A stretch of DNA of 64,000 nucleotides from Virgibacillus sp. MSJ-26 (GCF_018918075.1 NZ_JAHLPW010000011.1:1-64000), one strand, 5' to 3'. Counted from the first letter of the stretch, positions 9,901 through 18,530 are shown. A program made the numbers and translations. Notes: generated by a model from the sequence alone, not told the origin.

Positions 9901-10473
9901 TGGATCTGTCTCAGTAACTGGGTAGATGTCGATGATTCCACCCCTAAGACTAAACTCACCAGGTGTAGTTACCATCGAAACTCTTTCATAACCCATATCA
10001 ATGAGTGAAGATAGATGTCGATCAACGTCAATAACTTCTCCATCTTGTAAGGAGAGTTGGTAATTCTCCCAATAGGTAGGAGGTGGTAACAATCGTTTAA
10101 TTGCTGCCACCGGTGCAATTAATATGCCAGACTTATTTTTTGTCCATGCCGTTAAAGCATCAATTCGTTGACTCTTTAACTCAGGACTTGCTGTAGCAAT
10201 TTCAGATGCAATCAGTTCATTTACAGGGTATAAATGGACATGATTCTCTCCTATAAAAGTAACCAAATCATCATAAAGTTGTTGTGCTTGAACCAGTTGA
10301 TAGGTAACAAGCAAAATAGGTCTATTTAATTCCTCTGTTAAAATAGACATGAGTAAACTTTTAGCAGAGCCAGATAAACCAGCAATAAGTTGTTCATTCA
10401 GTCCACTTGAAACCCCATCGATGATAGACTCAATATCATCCTTCGATTTCAAATAATCATTTATACCCTTCAT
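6952..10473 (-). CDS. mfd: transcription-repair coupling factor Mfd
   Basis: A 1173-residue DNA translocase that removes stalled RNA polymerase and recruits UvrA. Domains in order: N-terminal UvrB-like part; RNA polymerase-interaction domain (LKVGDYVVHANHGIGKYLGI, about residues 495-560); helicase motifs with Walker A GDVGYGKTEVA (about 640), DEEQ box VDEEQRFGVKHKE, and TATPIPRTLHMSM; C-terminal TRCF domain. The ATG at 10473 lies 8 nt after GGGGGAT. The frame stays open 46 codons further upstream only because it reads into repeat family R3. Confidence 0.96.
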   Translation of the reverse strand: MKGINDYLKSKDDIESIIDGVSSGLNEQLIAGLSGSAKSLLMSILTEELNRPILLVTYQLVQAQQLYDDLVTFIGENHVHLYPVNELIASEIATASPELKSQRIDALTAWTKNKSGILIAPVAAIKRLLPPPTYWENYQLSLQDGEVIDVDRHLSSLIDMGYERVSMVTTPGEFSLRGGIIDIYPVTETDPIRVELFDDEIDSIRYFDAETQRSLEKKEKINVGPATELLLTNEDLLSGAQRLETALSETLKKLKTNEEKETLVESVEQDIERLKNLEHFPEMAKYLGFLYDQPASLLDYLPQKGLLVFDEMSRIQETANHLDNEEAEWYSSLLESNQMVKESRFSFDWHTAWEKVKHQRLYLSVFLRHITNTKPENIINISSRAMQEFHGQMNLLSNELQRWEKGDYSVIIMAPNESRAQKIHSILKDYNIESNVVTEQLTLPIQLPTITVGDIINGIEMPMHKLALITENELFKKKTKRPKKRQKISNAERIKSYQELKVGDYVVHANHGIGKYLGIETLKVGDKNKDYMLIKYSGDDKLFVPIDQIDLVQKYVASEGKEPRLYKLGGSEWAKVKRRVQSSVEDIADDLIKLYAEREAMKGYAFSEDSDLQRDFDASFQYQETDDQLRCIEEIKHDMERSQPMDRLLCGDVGYGKTEVAIRAAFKAIADGKQVAFLVPTTILAQQHYETIQERFIEQGVNIGILSRFRTRKQQNETLDKLKKGLIDIVIGTHRLLSKDVQYHDLGLLIVDEEQRFGVKHKEKIKQLKTNVDVLTLTATPIPRTLHMSMLGVRDLSVIETPPENRFPIQTYVLEYNPVFIREAIEREMARGGQVFFLFNRVENIERMAREIGMLVEDAKIGVAHGQMNETELENVMLGFLEGEYDVLVSTTIIETGVDIPNVNTLIVYDADRMGLSQLYQLRGRVGRSNRVAYAYFTYQKDKVLTEVAEKRLQAIKEFTELGSGFKIAMRDLSIRGAGNLLGAQQHGFIDSVGFDMYSKMLKDAIDARKMGKDIEEIEPFEPELTLNINAYIPESYIEDERQKIDMYKQIQAVSSKEDVGEIQDELIDRFGDYPEEVGNLLTVSQLKMLARRERVESIHEKGKKIEMLVSKDRSQQIDGAKLFELANEFDRRVLLGTEQSKLKITFQVSKEIQATRYDVVAEFIRKMNQVNR

Positions 10474-10494
10474 ATATAAATCCCCCATTAAAAG

Positions 10495-10866
10495 CTTTGA
10501 TGACTGTTTAGAGACGGACGCATAAGACAGTGGCTGAAAGCGCATGATCTTCTGAGCTTGAAATGCCAATTGCTTATGACGGGAATCCCTAGGAGCCGCA
10601 GCTAGATACATTAAAAGCGTAGGCGACTGCTTAGGGATGAACGCATAAGCAAGAGGCTGAAAGCGCGGGATCTTTCGCGCTGAAATGCCAATTGCTTATG
10701 ACGGAAATCCCTAGGAGCCGCAGCTAGATACATTAAAAGCGTAGGCGACTGCTTAGGGATGAACGCATAAGCAAGAGGCTGAAAGCGCGGGATCTTTCGC
10801 GCTGAAATGCCAATTGCTTATGACGGAAATCCCTAGGAGCCGCAGCTAGATACATTAAAAGCGTAG
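10495..10866 (-). repeat. R3a: three tandem 122-bp nested-hairpin repeats
   Basis: Three units start at 10495, 10617 and 10739, with a stub at 10861. The second and third look identical; the first has diverged. Each unit folds into nested stems: CTTAGGGAT/ATCCCTAGG (outer), CATAAGCAA/TTGCTTATG (middle), AGCGCG/CGCGCT (apical, loop GGATCTTT). The array sits between fin and mfd, so it is presumably transcribed with them. A related pair lies downstream of ispE. Confidence 0.9.
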
Positions 10867-10970
10867 GCAACCTACATTCTAACTTATATATTTCTCTTAC
10901 ATTATCATACAAGCCCAAAAATGCTTTGGTCGCTTAAACCAAAGCTAAAAATTCCTAATTTGCAAGATGA

Positions 10971-11201
10971 TTATTGTATAAAAAAGTCCAATTCATGATA
11001 TTGTGGATGTTCTCCTAAAGTATTTTCACAGCTCTCACAAATTGTTTTAATCTGAATATCTCCATTATCCTTATAATGAATCATATATTGTTTTTCTTCT
11101 ACTGTGAGCTGATCAAAACCTAGAACAGTCGTATCAACTATCTTTTGATTTAATTTTCCAACTTGTTGACCGCAATGCCGACATGTATAAATAATAGACA
11201 T
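10971..11201 (-). CDS. fin: anti-sigma-F factor Fin (YabK)
   Basis: A 76-residue zinc-binding protein that antagonises sigma-F in the forespore and helps the switch to sigma-G. Two cysteine pairs are visible: CRHC at residues 7-10 and CESC at about 56-59, the expected zinc ligands. It lies between pth and mfd, as in B. subtilis. The ATG follows GAGGAGG. Confidence 0.92.
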   Translation of the reverse strand: MSIIYTCRHCGQQVGKLNQKIVDTTVLGFDQLTVEEKQYMIHYKDNGDIQIKTICESCENTLGEHPQYHELDFFIQ

Positions 11202-11391
11202 AAAAATACCTCCTCAGATAAGCAACCTCAGGACTGTAAGTAAACACCCGTCCTTTCAAAGATACTTGAGATTAAGCCGATTGCTATCCCTTCTAGCATC
11301 TCTTTAAAAAGTTTATCCGAAAAGTATATTTTTATACTGATGCCTATACAACTTATACGATAAAGATTCTAATACCTAGCCTATGCACCGA

Positions 11392-11952
11392 TTATTGATT
11401 AAATTCATTCATTACTTGATCAAATGGCCTTTTCAACCATGTTTCACAAGCATCTGCGGCTTTGGTTATACTGTTAGTCACATCAGCCTGATCTGCTTTA
11501 GGAAATTTACCTAACACATAATCAACTACTGGAACAGCAGTCATTGGTCGGCCAATTCCTAGTCGTAAACGCTTAAAGTTTTTTTGTCCTAAATGGTCTA
11601 AACATGAGCGAATGCCATTATGACCGCCATGCCCACCTTTTTGTCTCAATCGAATTTTTCCAACTGGTAAATCTAAATCATCGTAAATAACTAGGATGTC
11701 CTTGACATCAATATTAAAGTATTCAGCTAAAGGACGAACTGCCTCACCTGAAAGATTCATAAATGTTTGAGGTTTTAGTAACATGACCTTTTCACCATGG
11801 AGCTGTTCTATCAAATAATCTCCATTAAATTTACTTTTATTCAATTTCCAATTATGACGGCTTAGAAGTTCATCAATGACCATAAATCCAATATTATGGC
11901 GCGTTTTTCGATACTTCCTTCCTGGATTTCCCAGTCCAACAATACATTTCAT
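11392..11952 (-). CDS. pth: peptidyl-tRNA hydrolase Pth (SpoVC)
   Basis: A 186-residue enzyme that releases peptides from peptidyl-tRNA after premature drop-off. Motifs: VGLGNPGRKYRKTRHNIGF with the catalytic His in TRHN, DDLDLPVGKIRLR, and GGHGGHNGIRS. I use the ATG at 11952, which starts the family-typical MKCIVGLGNPG and follows AAAGGAAG. An upstream in-frame start would add 15 atypical residues. Confidence 0.95.
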   Translation of the reverse strand: MKCIVGLGNPGRKYRKTRHNIGFMVIDELLSRHNWKLNKSKFNGDYLIEQLHGEKVMLLKPQTFMNLSGEAVRPLAEYFNIDVKDILVIYDDLDLPVGKIRLRQKGGHGGHNGIRSCLDHLGQKNFKRLRLGIGRPMTAVPVVDYVLGKFPKADQADVTNSITKAADACETWLKRPFDQVMNEFNQ

Positions 11953-11987
11953 TTCTTTTTCTTCCTTTATCGTAGAAATACAATTAG

Positions 11988-12023
11988 CCCTCCCCAAAAG
12001 AACTTGTCTTTTGTAAGGGAGGG
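11988..12023 (-). terminator. hairpin between ctc and pth
   Basis: Arms CCCTCC/GGGAGGG and AAAAGA/TCTTTT form a stable stem in the 90-nt gap after ctc. No U-run follows on the minus strand, so it may be a partial terminator or an RNA-processing hairpin rather than a full stop. Confidence 0.5.
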
Positions 12024-12042
12024 TTCATCTTGTTTTATAATA

Positions 12043-12681
12043 TTACTCTTGTTCTTCCTCTTCATCATCTTCAGCGCCAACTAGTTCAGGCTCAGCTGAT
12101 TCATCTTCATCAGATGGTTCTAAGTCTTCTTCTTCTGTTGGAGCTGTAACTGTTGCTACTGCGGTATCTTCTTCTTCAAGTATTTCATATTTATCTGATT
12201 TTGGTAAATCAGCAATAGTGATACTATCACCGATATCTAAGTCAGATACATCGACAACAATTTCATCTGGAATATTATTAGGCTTTGCACGAACAACTAG
12301 TTCAAATAGTGGTTGCTGCAATACACCGCCTTCTTTTGTACCAGCCGCTTCACCGTCAAGACGAATCGCGACATCCACATCCATTTCTTCTGACATATCA
12401 ACGATATAGAAATCAGCGTGAATCAATTCATCCTTAAGCATATCCATTTGATAGTCATGAAGCATAACTTCTACAGATTTATCATTTTCGACATCTAAGG
12501 AAATAATCGCGTTACGCCCTTCATCACGTACTGTTTTTACAAGTTCGATACTATTAACTGCGATTGACTTTGTTTCCTTATCTTTGCCATATACAACAGC
12601 AGGAACTTGTCCTTGCCCTCTTAATTTTTTTGTAGCTGAAGTCGTATGATCTTCTCTTTTTACTGCTTTTAATTTTGCCAT
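12043..12681 (-). CDS. ctc: 50S ribosomal protein L25/Ctc, long form
   Basis: A 212-residue TL5/Ctc-type protein that binds 5S rRNA. An N-terminal L25 domain (about 1-95, MAKLKAVKREDHTTSATKKL) precedes a C-terminal beta domain (about 96-180) and a strongly acidic tail ending EDDEEEEQE. Ctc is a general stress protein in Bacillus. I chose the ATG at 12681 with GGAGG 8 nt upstream over a start 12 codons earlier. Confidence 0.94.
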   Translation of the reverse strand: MAKLKAVKREDHTTSATKKLRGQGQVPAVVYGKDKETKSIAVNSIELVKTVRDEGRNAIISLDVENDKSVEVMLHDYQMDMLKDELIHADFYIVDMSEEMDVDVAIRLDGEAAGTKEGGVLQQPLFELVVRAKPNNIPDEIVVDVSDLDIGDSITIADLPKSDKYEILEEEDTAVATVTAPTEEEDLEPSDEDESAEPELVGAEDDEEEEQE

Positions 12682-12788
12682 TTTCTTAACCTCCATTAAT
12701 TTTAACAACTCAATCAAAACTATCTTTTAAAAGTCAATGACTGTATTTAAAGTAAGTAGTTTTTCATTTTATCATATATTACCATGGA

Positions 12789-13742
12789 TTAATCAAATAA
12801 AATGCTTACAGATTTCAATTCATGCACACGTGTAATTGCTTCTCCAATAAGCGGAGCAACAGACAACTCAGTAATCTTATCAATTTTCTTCTCTTCTGGC
12901 AATGGAATTGTATTGGTGATGACAAGTTCTTTAATTTTAGAATTCTCAATGCGCTCAAGTGCTGGTCCAGACAAAACAGGGTGTGTACAACAGGCATAAA
13001 CCTCTTTGGCACCATTTTCAATTAATGCATTAGCTGCGAGCGTAATGGTTCCAGCCGTATCTATGATGTCATCGATTAAAATAGCTGTTTTCCCCTCTAT
13101 GTCTCCAATGATATTCATGACCTCGGCGACATTAGGGCGCGGTCTTCTTTTATCAATAATGCCAATTGGGGAACCAAGTCGATCTGCCATTCTGCGGGCA
13201 CGTGTCACACCACCATGATCAGGCGATACAACTATTATATCTTCAAGCTCCTTTTCTTCAAAGTGTTCACTTAAGATGGGGACACCTTGTAAGTGGTCAA
13301 TTGGCAAGTCAAAGAATCCTTGGATTTGAGGTGCGTGTAAATCCAACGTAATCACTCGAGTAGCACCGGCCGTTTGTAGTAGGTCAGCTATCAACTTAGC
13401 AGTGATTGGTTCTCTTGCACGTGCCTTTCGGTCTTGTCTAGCGTAGCCATAGTAAGGCATTACAATATTGACCGATCTCGCTGAAGCACGTTTAAGTGCA
13501 TCAATCATAATAAGTAATTCCATAATATGCTTGTTAACAGGGGTACTAGTCGATTGAACGACGTACACGTCGCAACCTCTAATACTTTCTTCAATATTTA
13601 TTTGAATTTCCCCATCACTAAACTCAGTTACAGAACATTTACCTAATGGTGTACCAATATGATTGGCAATTTCTTCCGCTAACTCCCGATTAGAATTTAA
13701 CGTAAAAACTTTTAATGATGAATCTTTATAGGTAGATGCCAT
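12789..13742 (-). CDS. prs: ribose-phosphate pyrophosphokinase
   Basis: A 317-residue enzyme that makes PRPP from ribose 5-phosphate and ATP, feeding purine, pyrimidine, His and Trp synthesis. Visible motifs: [10 protein letters not shown], the flexible-loop region [32 protein letters not shown], and the PRPP-binding loop [14 protein letters not shown]. It starts 18 nt after glmU and is very likely cotranscribed with it. Confidence 0.97.
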   Translation of the reverse strand: MASTYKDSSLKVFTLNSNRELAEEIANHIGTPLGKCSVTEFSDGEIQINIEESIRGCDVYVVQSTSTPVNKHIMELLIMIDALKRASARSVNIVMPYYGYARQDRKARAREPITAKLIADLLQTAGATRVITLDLHAPQIQGFFDLPIDHLQGVPILSEHFEEKELEDIIVVSPDHGGVTRARRMADRLGSPIGIIDKRRPRPNVAEVMNIIGDIEGKTAILIDDIIDTAGTITLAANALIENGAKEVYACCTHPVLSGPALERIENSKIKELVITNTIPLPEEKKIDKITELSVAPLIGEAITRVHELKSVSILFD

Positions 13743-13760
13743 ATGAATCTAACCCTCCGT

Positions 13761-15131
13761 TTAATTTTTTCTAAGTCTCTTAGCATAGCCATCTTTGTTC
13801 GTCTGTCTTTCGCGCGCAATCGATAATGAGTCTTTTGGAACATCCTTTGTGATCGTAGAACCTGCTGCCACAAAGGATCCCTTGCCAATAGTTACTGGTG
13901 CAACCAAGTTTGAGTTACAACCGATAAACGCATCATCTTCAATCGTCGTTAAATATTTATCTTTCCCATCATAATTCACTGTTATTGTACCACATCCGAC
14001 GTTAACATTGCTTCCAATATCTGCATCACCTATATAACTTAAATGTGGAACCTTACTTTTCTCACCGATTTGAGACTTTTTAAGCTCGACAAAATTCCCG
14101 ATTTTTGCATCATCGCTGATTGCTGCCTCGGGTCGAATGTGAGCATAAGGGCCAACAGCCACGCGATTTCCAATCTTGCTGTCTCTGGCCACACTTTGTT
14201 TAATCACTGTTTCTTTCCCTATATAACAATTCTTAATTTCACTATGTGGTCCAATTTGCGCATTTTCTTTAATAACTGACTGACCAGAGATAATTGTTCC
14301 TGGATAGACAGTTACGTCTTGTTCAATAACAACATCAGGCTCGATATACGTGTGATCTGGATCAATAATACTGACCCCGTTTCTCATATGTCTTTCATTT
14401 ATACGTCTTTTCATTACCTTCTCAGCAGTTGACAGAGCAACTCGGTCGTTTATACCAAGCGTTTCGTCAAAATCGGGAGCTATGAATGCAGCGACCTTTT
14501 CAGATGAACCTTGTAAAATTTCAATCACATCTGGCAAGTAATATTCACCTTGGGTATTTTCATTAGTAACTTTCTTTAATGCTTCGAACAGAGCTTGATT
14601 ATCAAAGCAATATGTACCCGTATTGATTTCATCAATCAAAAGTTCTTCATCACTCGCATCTTTGTGTTCAACAATTCGTTTAACTTCACCTTGTTCATCA
14701 CGAACCACTCGTCCATAACTAAATGGATTTGGAGCCTTCGCTGTCAATATAGTAGCTTTTGCTTGTTCTTTTTCATGATATTCAAAAAGGGCTTGATAAG
14801 TCTCTTTTGTAATTAGCGGTGTATCTCCACAAACAACAATCGTTGTTCCTTCTTTACCTCTTAATAAGTCCTCGGCCTGCATACAAGCATGACCTGTTCC
14901 TAACTGTTTTTCTTGTAAGACGAATTTACTCTTTTTACCAATTCGTTCTTTAACTTGTTCAGCTCCGTGCCCTACAACAGTAACTATTTCATCAAGTTGA
15001 GATCCTTTAACCTCATCAATAACATGTTGAACCATTGGGCGTCCTAAAACAGGATGAAGCACTTTATACAGCTTAGACTTCATTCTTGTTCCTTGTCCTG
15101 CTGCAAGCACAATAGCATAACGTTTTGCCAT
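13761..15131 (-). CDS. glmU: bifunctional GlmU (UDP-GlcNAc synthesis)
   Basis: A 456-residue enzyme. The N-terminal uridyltransferase domain (1-230) shows [18 protein letters not shown]. The C-terminal left-handed beta-helix acetyltransferase (about 250-456) has hexapeptide repeats and [17 protein letters not shown]. It acetylates glucosamine 1-phosphate and converts the product to UDP-GlcNAc for peptidoglycan. It precedes prs, as in B. subtilis. Confidence 0.97.
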   Translation of the reverse strand: MAKRYAIVLAAGQGTRMKSKLYKVLHPVLGRPMVQHVIDEVKGSQLDEIVTVVGHGAEQVKERIGKKSKFVLQEKQLGTGHACMQAEDLLRGKEGTTIVVCGDTPLITKETYQALFEYHEKEQAKATILTAKAPNPFSYGRVVRDEQGEVKRIVEHKDASDEELLIDEINTGTYCFDNQALFEALKKVTNENTQGEYYLPDVIEILQGSSEKVAAFIAPDFDETLGINDRVALSTAEKVMKRRINERHMRNGVSIIDPDHTYIEPDVVIEQDVTVYPGTIISGQSVIKENAQIGPHSEIKNCYIGKETVIKQSVARDSKIGNRVAVGPYAHIRPEAAISDDAKIGNFVELKKSQIGEKSKVPHLSYIGDADIGSNVNVGCGTITVNYDGKDKYLTTIEDDAFIGCNSNLVAPVTIGKGSFVAAGSTITKDVPKDSLSIARERQTNKDGYAKRLRKN

Positions 15132-15296
15132 AAGGCAACCTCCATTCTATTATCCATTATGAATATATACCAAAAAACATCTCATTTCAACATATAGATA
15201 AAGAAATTCTCTTGGTTTTTTAATACATTCATTCCTATTTATTATTCACTGTATGTAAATCATTATTGGTGAAATTAAACTTAATCTATTATTTAA

Positions 15297-15334
15297 ACAA
15301 AAAAGAAGACTAATCAGTTAAGATTAGACTTCTA
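15297..15334 (-). terminator. terminator after spoVG
   Basis: Arms AGAAGACTAATC and GATTAGACTTCT pair (one internal mismatch), followed on the minus strand by TTTTTTG. Confidence 0.8.
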
Positions 15335-15351
15335 TTATAAAAAAATTTTAT

Positions 15352-15648
15352 TTAAGATACTCCCGCTTCTTCGTAATCGGCATCTGCCTCTTCCTCTCCT
15401 GCACGGTGATACTCTTCCAATACAGCATCTTGTATCTTAGCTCGCATGTTTGAATTAATGGGATGTGCGATATCTCTAAACTCACCATCAGGAGTCCGTT
15501 TAGATGGCATTGCGACAAATAAGCCATTGTTACCATCAATTACACGAATATCATGAACTACAAATTCCTGATCAAACGTAATTGATGCAATAGCGCGCAT
15601 TCTTCCCTCCGTGTTAACACGACGTAATCTAACGTCAGTTACTTCCAT
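15352..15648 (-). CDS. spoVG: RNA-binding regulator SpoVG
   Basis: A 98-residue protein with the conserved start [20 protein letters not shown] and core [21 protein letters not shown]. SpoVG binds nucleic acids and affects septation and sporulation. The classic sigma-H promoter lies upstream. It stands alone between its own promoter and terminator. ridA (yabJ), which separates purR and spoVG in B. subtilis, is absent. Confidence 0.96.
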   Translation of the reverse strand: MEVTDVRLRRVNTEGRMRAIASITFDQEFVVHDIRVIDGNNGLFVAMPSKRTPDGEFRDIAHPINSNMRAKIQDAVLEEYHRAGEEEADADYEEAGVS

Positions 15649-15687
15649 GCTGATTCACCACCTTTTCCCAATAAGAACTTACTTATA

Positions 15688-15717
15688 TTAATTCAACAAA
15701 AATTCAATAATTCCTGC
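15688..15717 (-). promoter_or_regulatory. sigma-H promoter of spoVG
   Basis: On the minus strand AGGAATT (15709-15715) is followed after exactly 14 nt by GAATTAA (15688-15694). Motifs and spacing match the well-known B. subtilis spoVG sigma-H promoter (AGGATTT, 14 nt, GAATTGA). The flanks are very AT-rich, as expected for the AbrB-regulated upstream region. Confidence 0.8.
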
Positions 15718-15797
15718 TAAATATTAAAAAAAGTTTAATAATTTACAAAAAATCTATCAAACCTATAGAAAAAGGACTTTTAAACTGTCTTAAAATA

Positions 15798-15831
15798 CAA
15801 AAAAACCTCTCTTAATCAAAGAAAGGTTTAG
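15798..15831 (-). terminator. terminator after purR
   Basis: Arms AAACCTCTCTT and AAGAAAGGTTT with a short AATC loop, followed by a U-run on the minus strand. It lies directly after the purR stop, so purR ends its transcript without ridA. Confidence 0.75.
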
Positions 15832-15845
15832 GTAAATCATACTAT

Positions 15846-16670
15846 TTACTTTTTTTGCTCATAAGTACCTGGTTGTGTTTGAATTGTTCCATTTTTAATA
15901 TCTACATCTGATATTTTAATCAATGAAATATAATCTTCAACACTACGTTCATCTTCTTCATCATCTGCTTCTGCCAGTACACCGATAGCTTTAACATGGG
16001 CGTTAAATTCTTTTAACAGACTTACCATACCAGTAATAGTGCCGCCCGCTTTCATAAAATCATCAATAATACATACATTAGATCCTTCTGTCAGACTGCG
16101 CTTGGGTAAAACCATTGTTTGTATTTTACGCGATGAGCCTGATACATAATTTATACTGACTGAAGATCCTTCAGTCACTTTTGGATTTCGCCTGGCAATA
16201 ACTGTCGGTACTGATAAGAAAGAGGCTACAGCATAGGCTAAAGGAATTCCTTTCGTCTCTACAGTAACAATCGCATCAATATCATCTGCGGAAAACTTCG
16301 AGGCTAAAACGCGACCTATCTCTCTCACCGTTTGAGGTTCGCCAAGAAGATCACTCATATACAAATAATCCCCCGGTAAAATCCTAAGAGGGTCTTCAAG
16401 CTTGTGACATAAATGATTAATAAACTCCATACCATGCTCGTGACTTAATTCAGGGATAAAACTCGCCCCTCCAGCCGCTCCAGGGTTTCTTTTTATATAA
16501 CCGATGCCTTTTGTTTCAAAAACTTCATTGACGATATCCAAGTCCTCACTTATAGAAGACTTAGCCGAATTGTAAGTTTCTGCAAAATAATTAAGATTTC
16601 TTGATACCCGTGGATTTTCCAAGAAAAAGTTTGTTAAATCCACCAATCGATGGCTCCTTTTCATTTTCAC
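15846..16670 (-). CDS. purR: purine operon repressor PurR
   Basis: A 274-residue repressor of purine genes, released by PRPP. An N-terminal winged helix (1-75, RSHRLVDLTNFFLENP) is joined to a phosphoribosyltransferase-fold domain whose PRPP loop reads CIIDDFMKAGGTITGM (about 200-215). Length and position after ispE fit the family. Confidence 0.96.
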   Translation of the reverse strand: MKMKRSHRLVDLTNFFLENPRVSRNLNYFAETYNSAKSSISEDLDIVNEVFETKGIGYIKRNPGAAGGASFIPELSHEHGMEFINHLCHKLEDPLRILPGDYLYMSDLLGEPQTVREIGRVLASKFSADDIDAIVTVETKGIPLAYAVASFLSVPTVIARRNPKVTEGSSVSINYVSGSSRKIQTMVLPKRSLTEGSNVCIIDDFMKAGGTITGMVSLLKEFNAHVKAIGVLAEADDEEDERSVEDYISLIKISDVDIKNGTIQTQPGTYEQKK

Positions 16671-16729
16671 ACCTCAAAAACCGAATATTTTTAACAAATA
16701 TAACATTATTGTTTGCCTTTAATCAACTT

Positions 16730-17581
16730 TTAACCTAATAAACGAACAATATAGACCTCGTCACAAAAGCCACGCATTCCATTATAAATACTTTTTGCTT
16801 TACTATGTTGTTTAACCAATCCATAAATTGTAGGGCCACTTCCACTCATAAGTGAACCTACCGCACCATATTTAGACATTTTTTCTTTCATCCTTTTAAC
16901 TTCCGGATAAAGGCTGAACGTCACAGGTTCTAATACATTTTCAATCGAACTAGCTAGTGTCATAAAATCACTTTCATATAGCGCTTGTATAATATCTTCT
17001 TTAACAGGTCGAGACCTTGCTTCATGTATATAACGTTTAAAAATATTTTTTGTAGAAACACCGATATCTGGCTTAGCTAGGACAATCCAACATGATGGGG
17101 GAGAAGGAAGTTTTTCAATAATTTCACCACGCCCACTGGCAATGGCCGTTTCACCATGAACACAAAAAGGGACATCTGAACCAATGGTAGCCCCTATATG
17201 AGCAAGTTCAGCTAAGGATAAATTTAGAGACCAAATTTTATTTAAGCCACGTAAAACGGCTGCTGCATCACTGCTCCCACCACCAAGACCTGCAGAGACT
17301 GGGATATTTTTTTCAATTTTAATATGGGCACCCTTGGTAATATTATATGCTTGTTTAAGCGCGACCGCCGCTTTATAAGCTAAATTCCGTTCATCATTTG
17401 GTACATACCTACTCCATAATGACACTTTAATTTTGTCTTCTGCTAAGGAGTGCAGCTCAATCCGATCATAAAGATCAATGGTTGTCATAATCATTTCAAC
17501 TTCATGATAACCATCATTACGCTTACCCAATATATCAAGTGATAAGTTGATTTTTGCCGGCGCCTTCTCAAAAAGTGCCAT
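16730..17581 (-). CDS. ispE: 4-diphosphocytidyl-2-C-methyl-D-erythritol kinase
   Basis: A 283-residue GHMP kinase of the MEP isoprenoid pathway, which phosphorylates CDP-methylerythritol. Motifs: KAPAKINLSLDILGKRNDGYH at the start, the ATP loop SAGLGGGSSDAAA, and LMSGSGPTIYGL near the C-terminus. I chose the ATG at 17581, behind GGTGACGGAG, over a GTG three codons upstream. Confidence 0.95.
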   Translation of the reverse strand: MALFEKAPAKINLSLDILGKRNDGYHEVEMIMTTIDLYDRIELHSLAEDKIKVSLWSRYVPNDERNLAYKAAVALKQAYNITKGAHIKIEKNIPVSAGLGGGSSDAAAVLRGLNKIWSLNLSLAELAHIGATIGSDVPFCVHGETAIASGRGEIIEKLPSPPSCWIVLAKPDIGVSTKNIFKRYIHEARSRPVKEDIIQALYESDFMTLASSIENVLEPVTFSLYPEVKRMKEKMSKYGAVGSLMSGSGPTIYGLVKQHSKAKSIYNGMRGFCDEVYIVRLLG

Positions 17582-17622
17582 CTCCGTCACCTACTTTTAA
17601 TATTAAACAAATTGTATCATAT

Positions 17623-17815
17623 AAGAAAAGTGATGGCGACTGCTAAGGGATGGAGGCATAAGCAAAGAGCTGAAAGGCACTGGTCTTTGTGCCTGAAATG
17701 CTCATTGCTTATGTCCGTAGTCTCTAGGAGCCAGAACTGGACAAAGAAAAGTGATGGCGACTGCTAACATAAGCAAAGAGCTGAAGCCCTTACCGAAATG
17801 CCGCATAGCTTACGG
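17623..17815 (-). repeat. R3b: nested-hairpin repeats after ispE
   Basis: Two units starting AAGAAAAGTGATGGCGACTG at 17623 and 17744 (period 121). The first keeps the R3 architecture: CATAAGCAA (17657-17665) pairs with TTGCTTATG (17705-17713), and the apical stem is GGCAC/GTGCC, replacing AGCGCG/CGCGCT of the mfd copies. The second unit is shortened. The rest of 17816-17885 holds nothing I recognise. Confidence 0.8.
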
Positions 17816-17885
17816 AACATCTTTTTGAACGACAACTTTTACGGATTTTGCCGGATTCGTGGACTTCAGTATAAGCAAAAAAACT

Positions 17886-17919
17886 AAAAAAAGGCAAACC
17901 CATTAGGGTCTGCCTTTTT
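17886..17919 (-). terminator. terminator overlapping the sspF stop
   Basis: Arms AAAAAGGCAAACCC and GGGTCTGCCTTTTT. The upstream arm contains the last codons and stop of sspF. Confidence 0.85.
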
Positions 17920-18085
17920 CTTGCATGCTTTGCTCAGCTATTTCAATGGCTCTTTTAACCATGTTCCCGGCATCTCTAGCTCTGATACCGCCCCATCCCT
18001 CTTGCTGCACTGTGTCGTAAAATCCTAACTCTTTTGCAATTTCTTCTTTCATTTGGTGTGACATGATCCCACGTCTGCTAGCCAT
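17903..18085 (-). CDS. sspF: small acid-soluble spore protein SspF
   Basis: A 60-residue alpha/beta-type minor SASP that binds DNA in the spore. It starts [21 protein letters not shown] and contains the conserved [22 protein letters not shown] helix pair. Such proteins are made in the forespore under sigma-G. TGCATA and CATAGGA motifs occur upstream, but with poor spacing, so I do not call a promoter. Confidence 0.93.
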   Translation of the reverse strand: MASRRGIMSHQMKEEIAKELGFYDTVQQEGWGGIRARDAGNMVKRAIEIAEQSMQEKGRP

Positions 18086-18182
18086 AGAAAGAACATCCCC
18101 TTTCGTGTTAGTGTGATTACGACATTATTACTTTTTACATTCCTATGTAAATTAACCGTGTTATAAGTATGCAAAAAAGGAT

Positions 18183-18530
18183 TTAATTAGAAAAATCATA
18201 TTGCTTCAGCATGCTTTCTAACTTAAGTGCTAAACCAATATTTCCATCAACTTTTAATCTCCCCGTCATAAACGCTGATGTACTATTCAAGTCACCTGTA
18301 AGAAACTTTGTAAAATGTTTTTCCTTTAATTTTAATATACACGCTGGTTCTTTTTCTGAATTACTATGTATAATCGCTTGTCCCTGGTCAAACTCTAATT
18401 GGTAAACACTCTCAGGTTGATCAGTGATTTGGAATTCATAAATAGCATTTAAATTTTGATAAGGATCCTGATTCTCAAATAACTTTTGATCAATAAGCTC
18501 CCACAATTCCGGAATAGTCTTTGCTTCCAT
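18183..18530 (-). CDS. SCP2 sterol-transfer-like domain protein
   Basis: A 115-residue protein that fits the SCP2 fold: an N-terminal helix (TIPELWELIDQKLFEN), beta strands with VYQLEFDQGQAIIHS, then ACILKLKEKHFTKFLTGDLNSTSAFMTGRLKVDGNIGLALKLESML, the typical end of the family. SCP2 domains bind hydrophobic ligands; no role is known here. It sits between veg and sspF, which are adjacent in B. subtilis. The ATG at 18530 follows AAAGGGGAA; a TTG two codons earlier is less likely. Confidence 0.75.
   Translation of the reverse strand: MEAKTIPELWELIDQKLFENQDPYQNLNAIYEFQITDQPESVYQLEFDQGQAIIHSNSEKEPACILKLKEKHFTKFLTGDLNSTSAFMTGRLKVDGNIGLALKLESMLKQYDFSN

Noticed and set aside
12802-13351. Several plus- and minus-strand frames inside prs
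   Set aside because: They are shadows of the prs reading frame without start signals.
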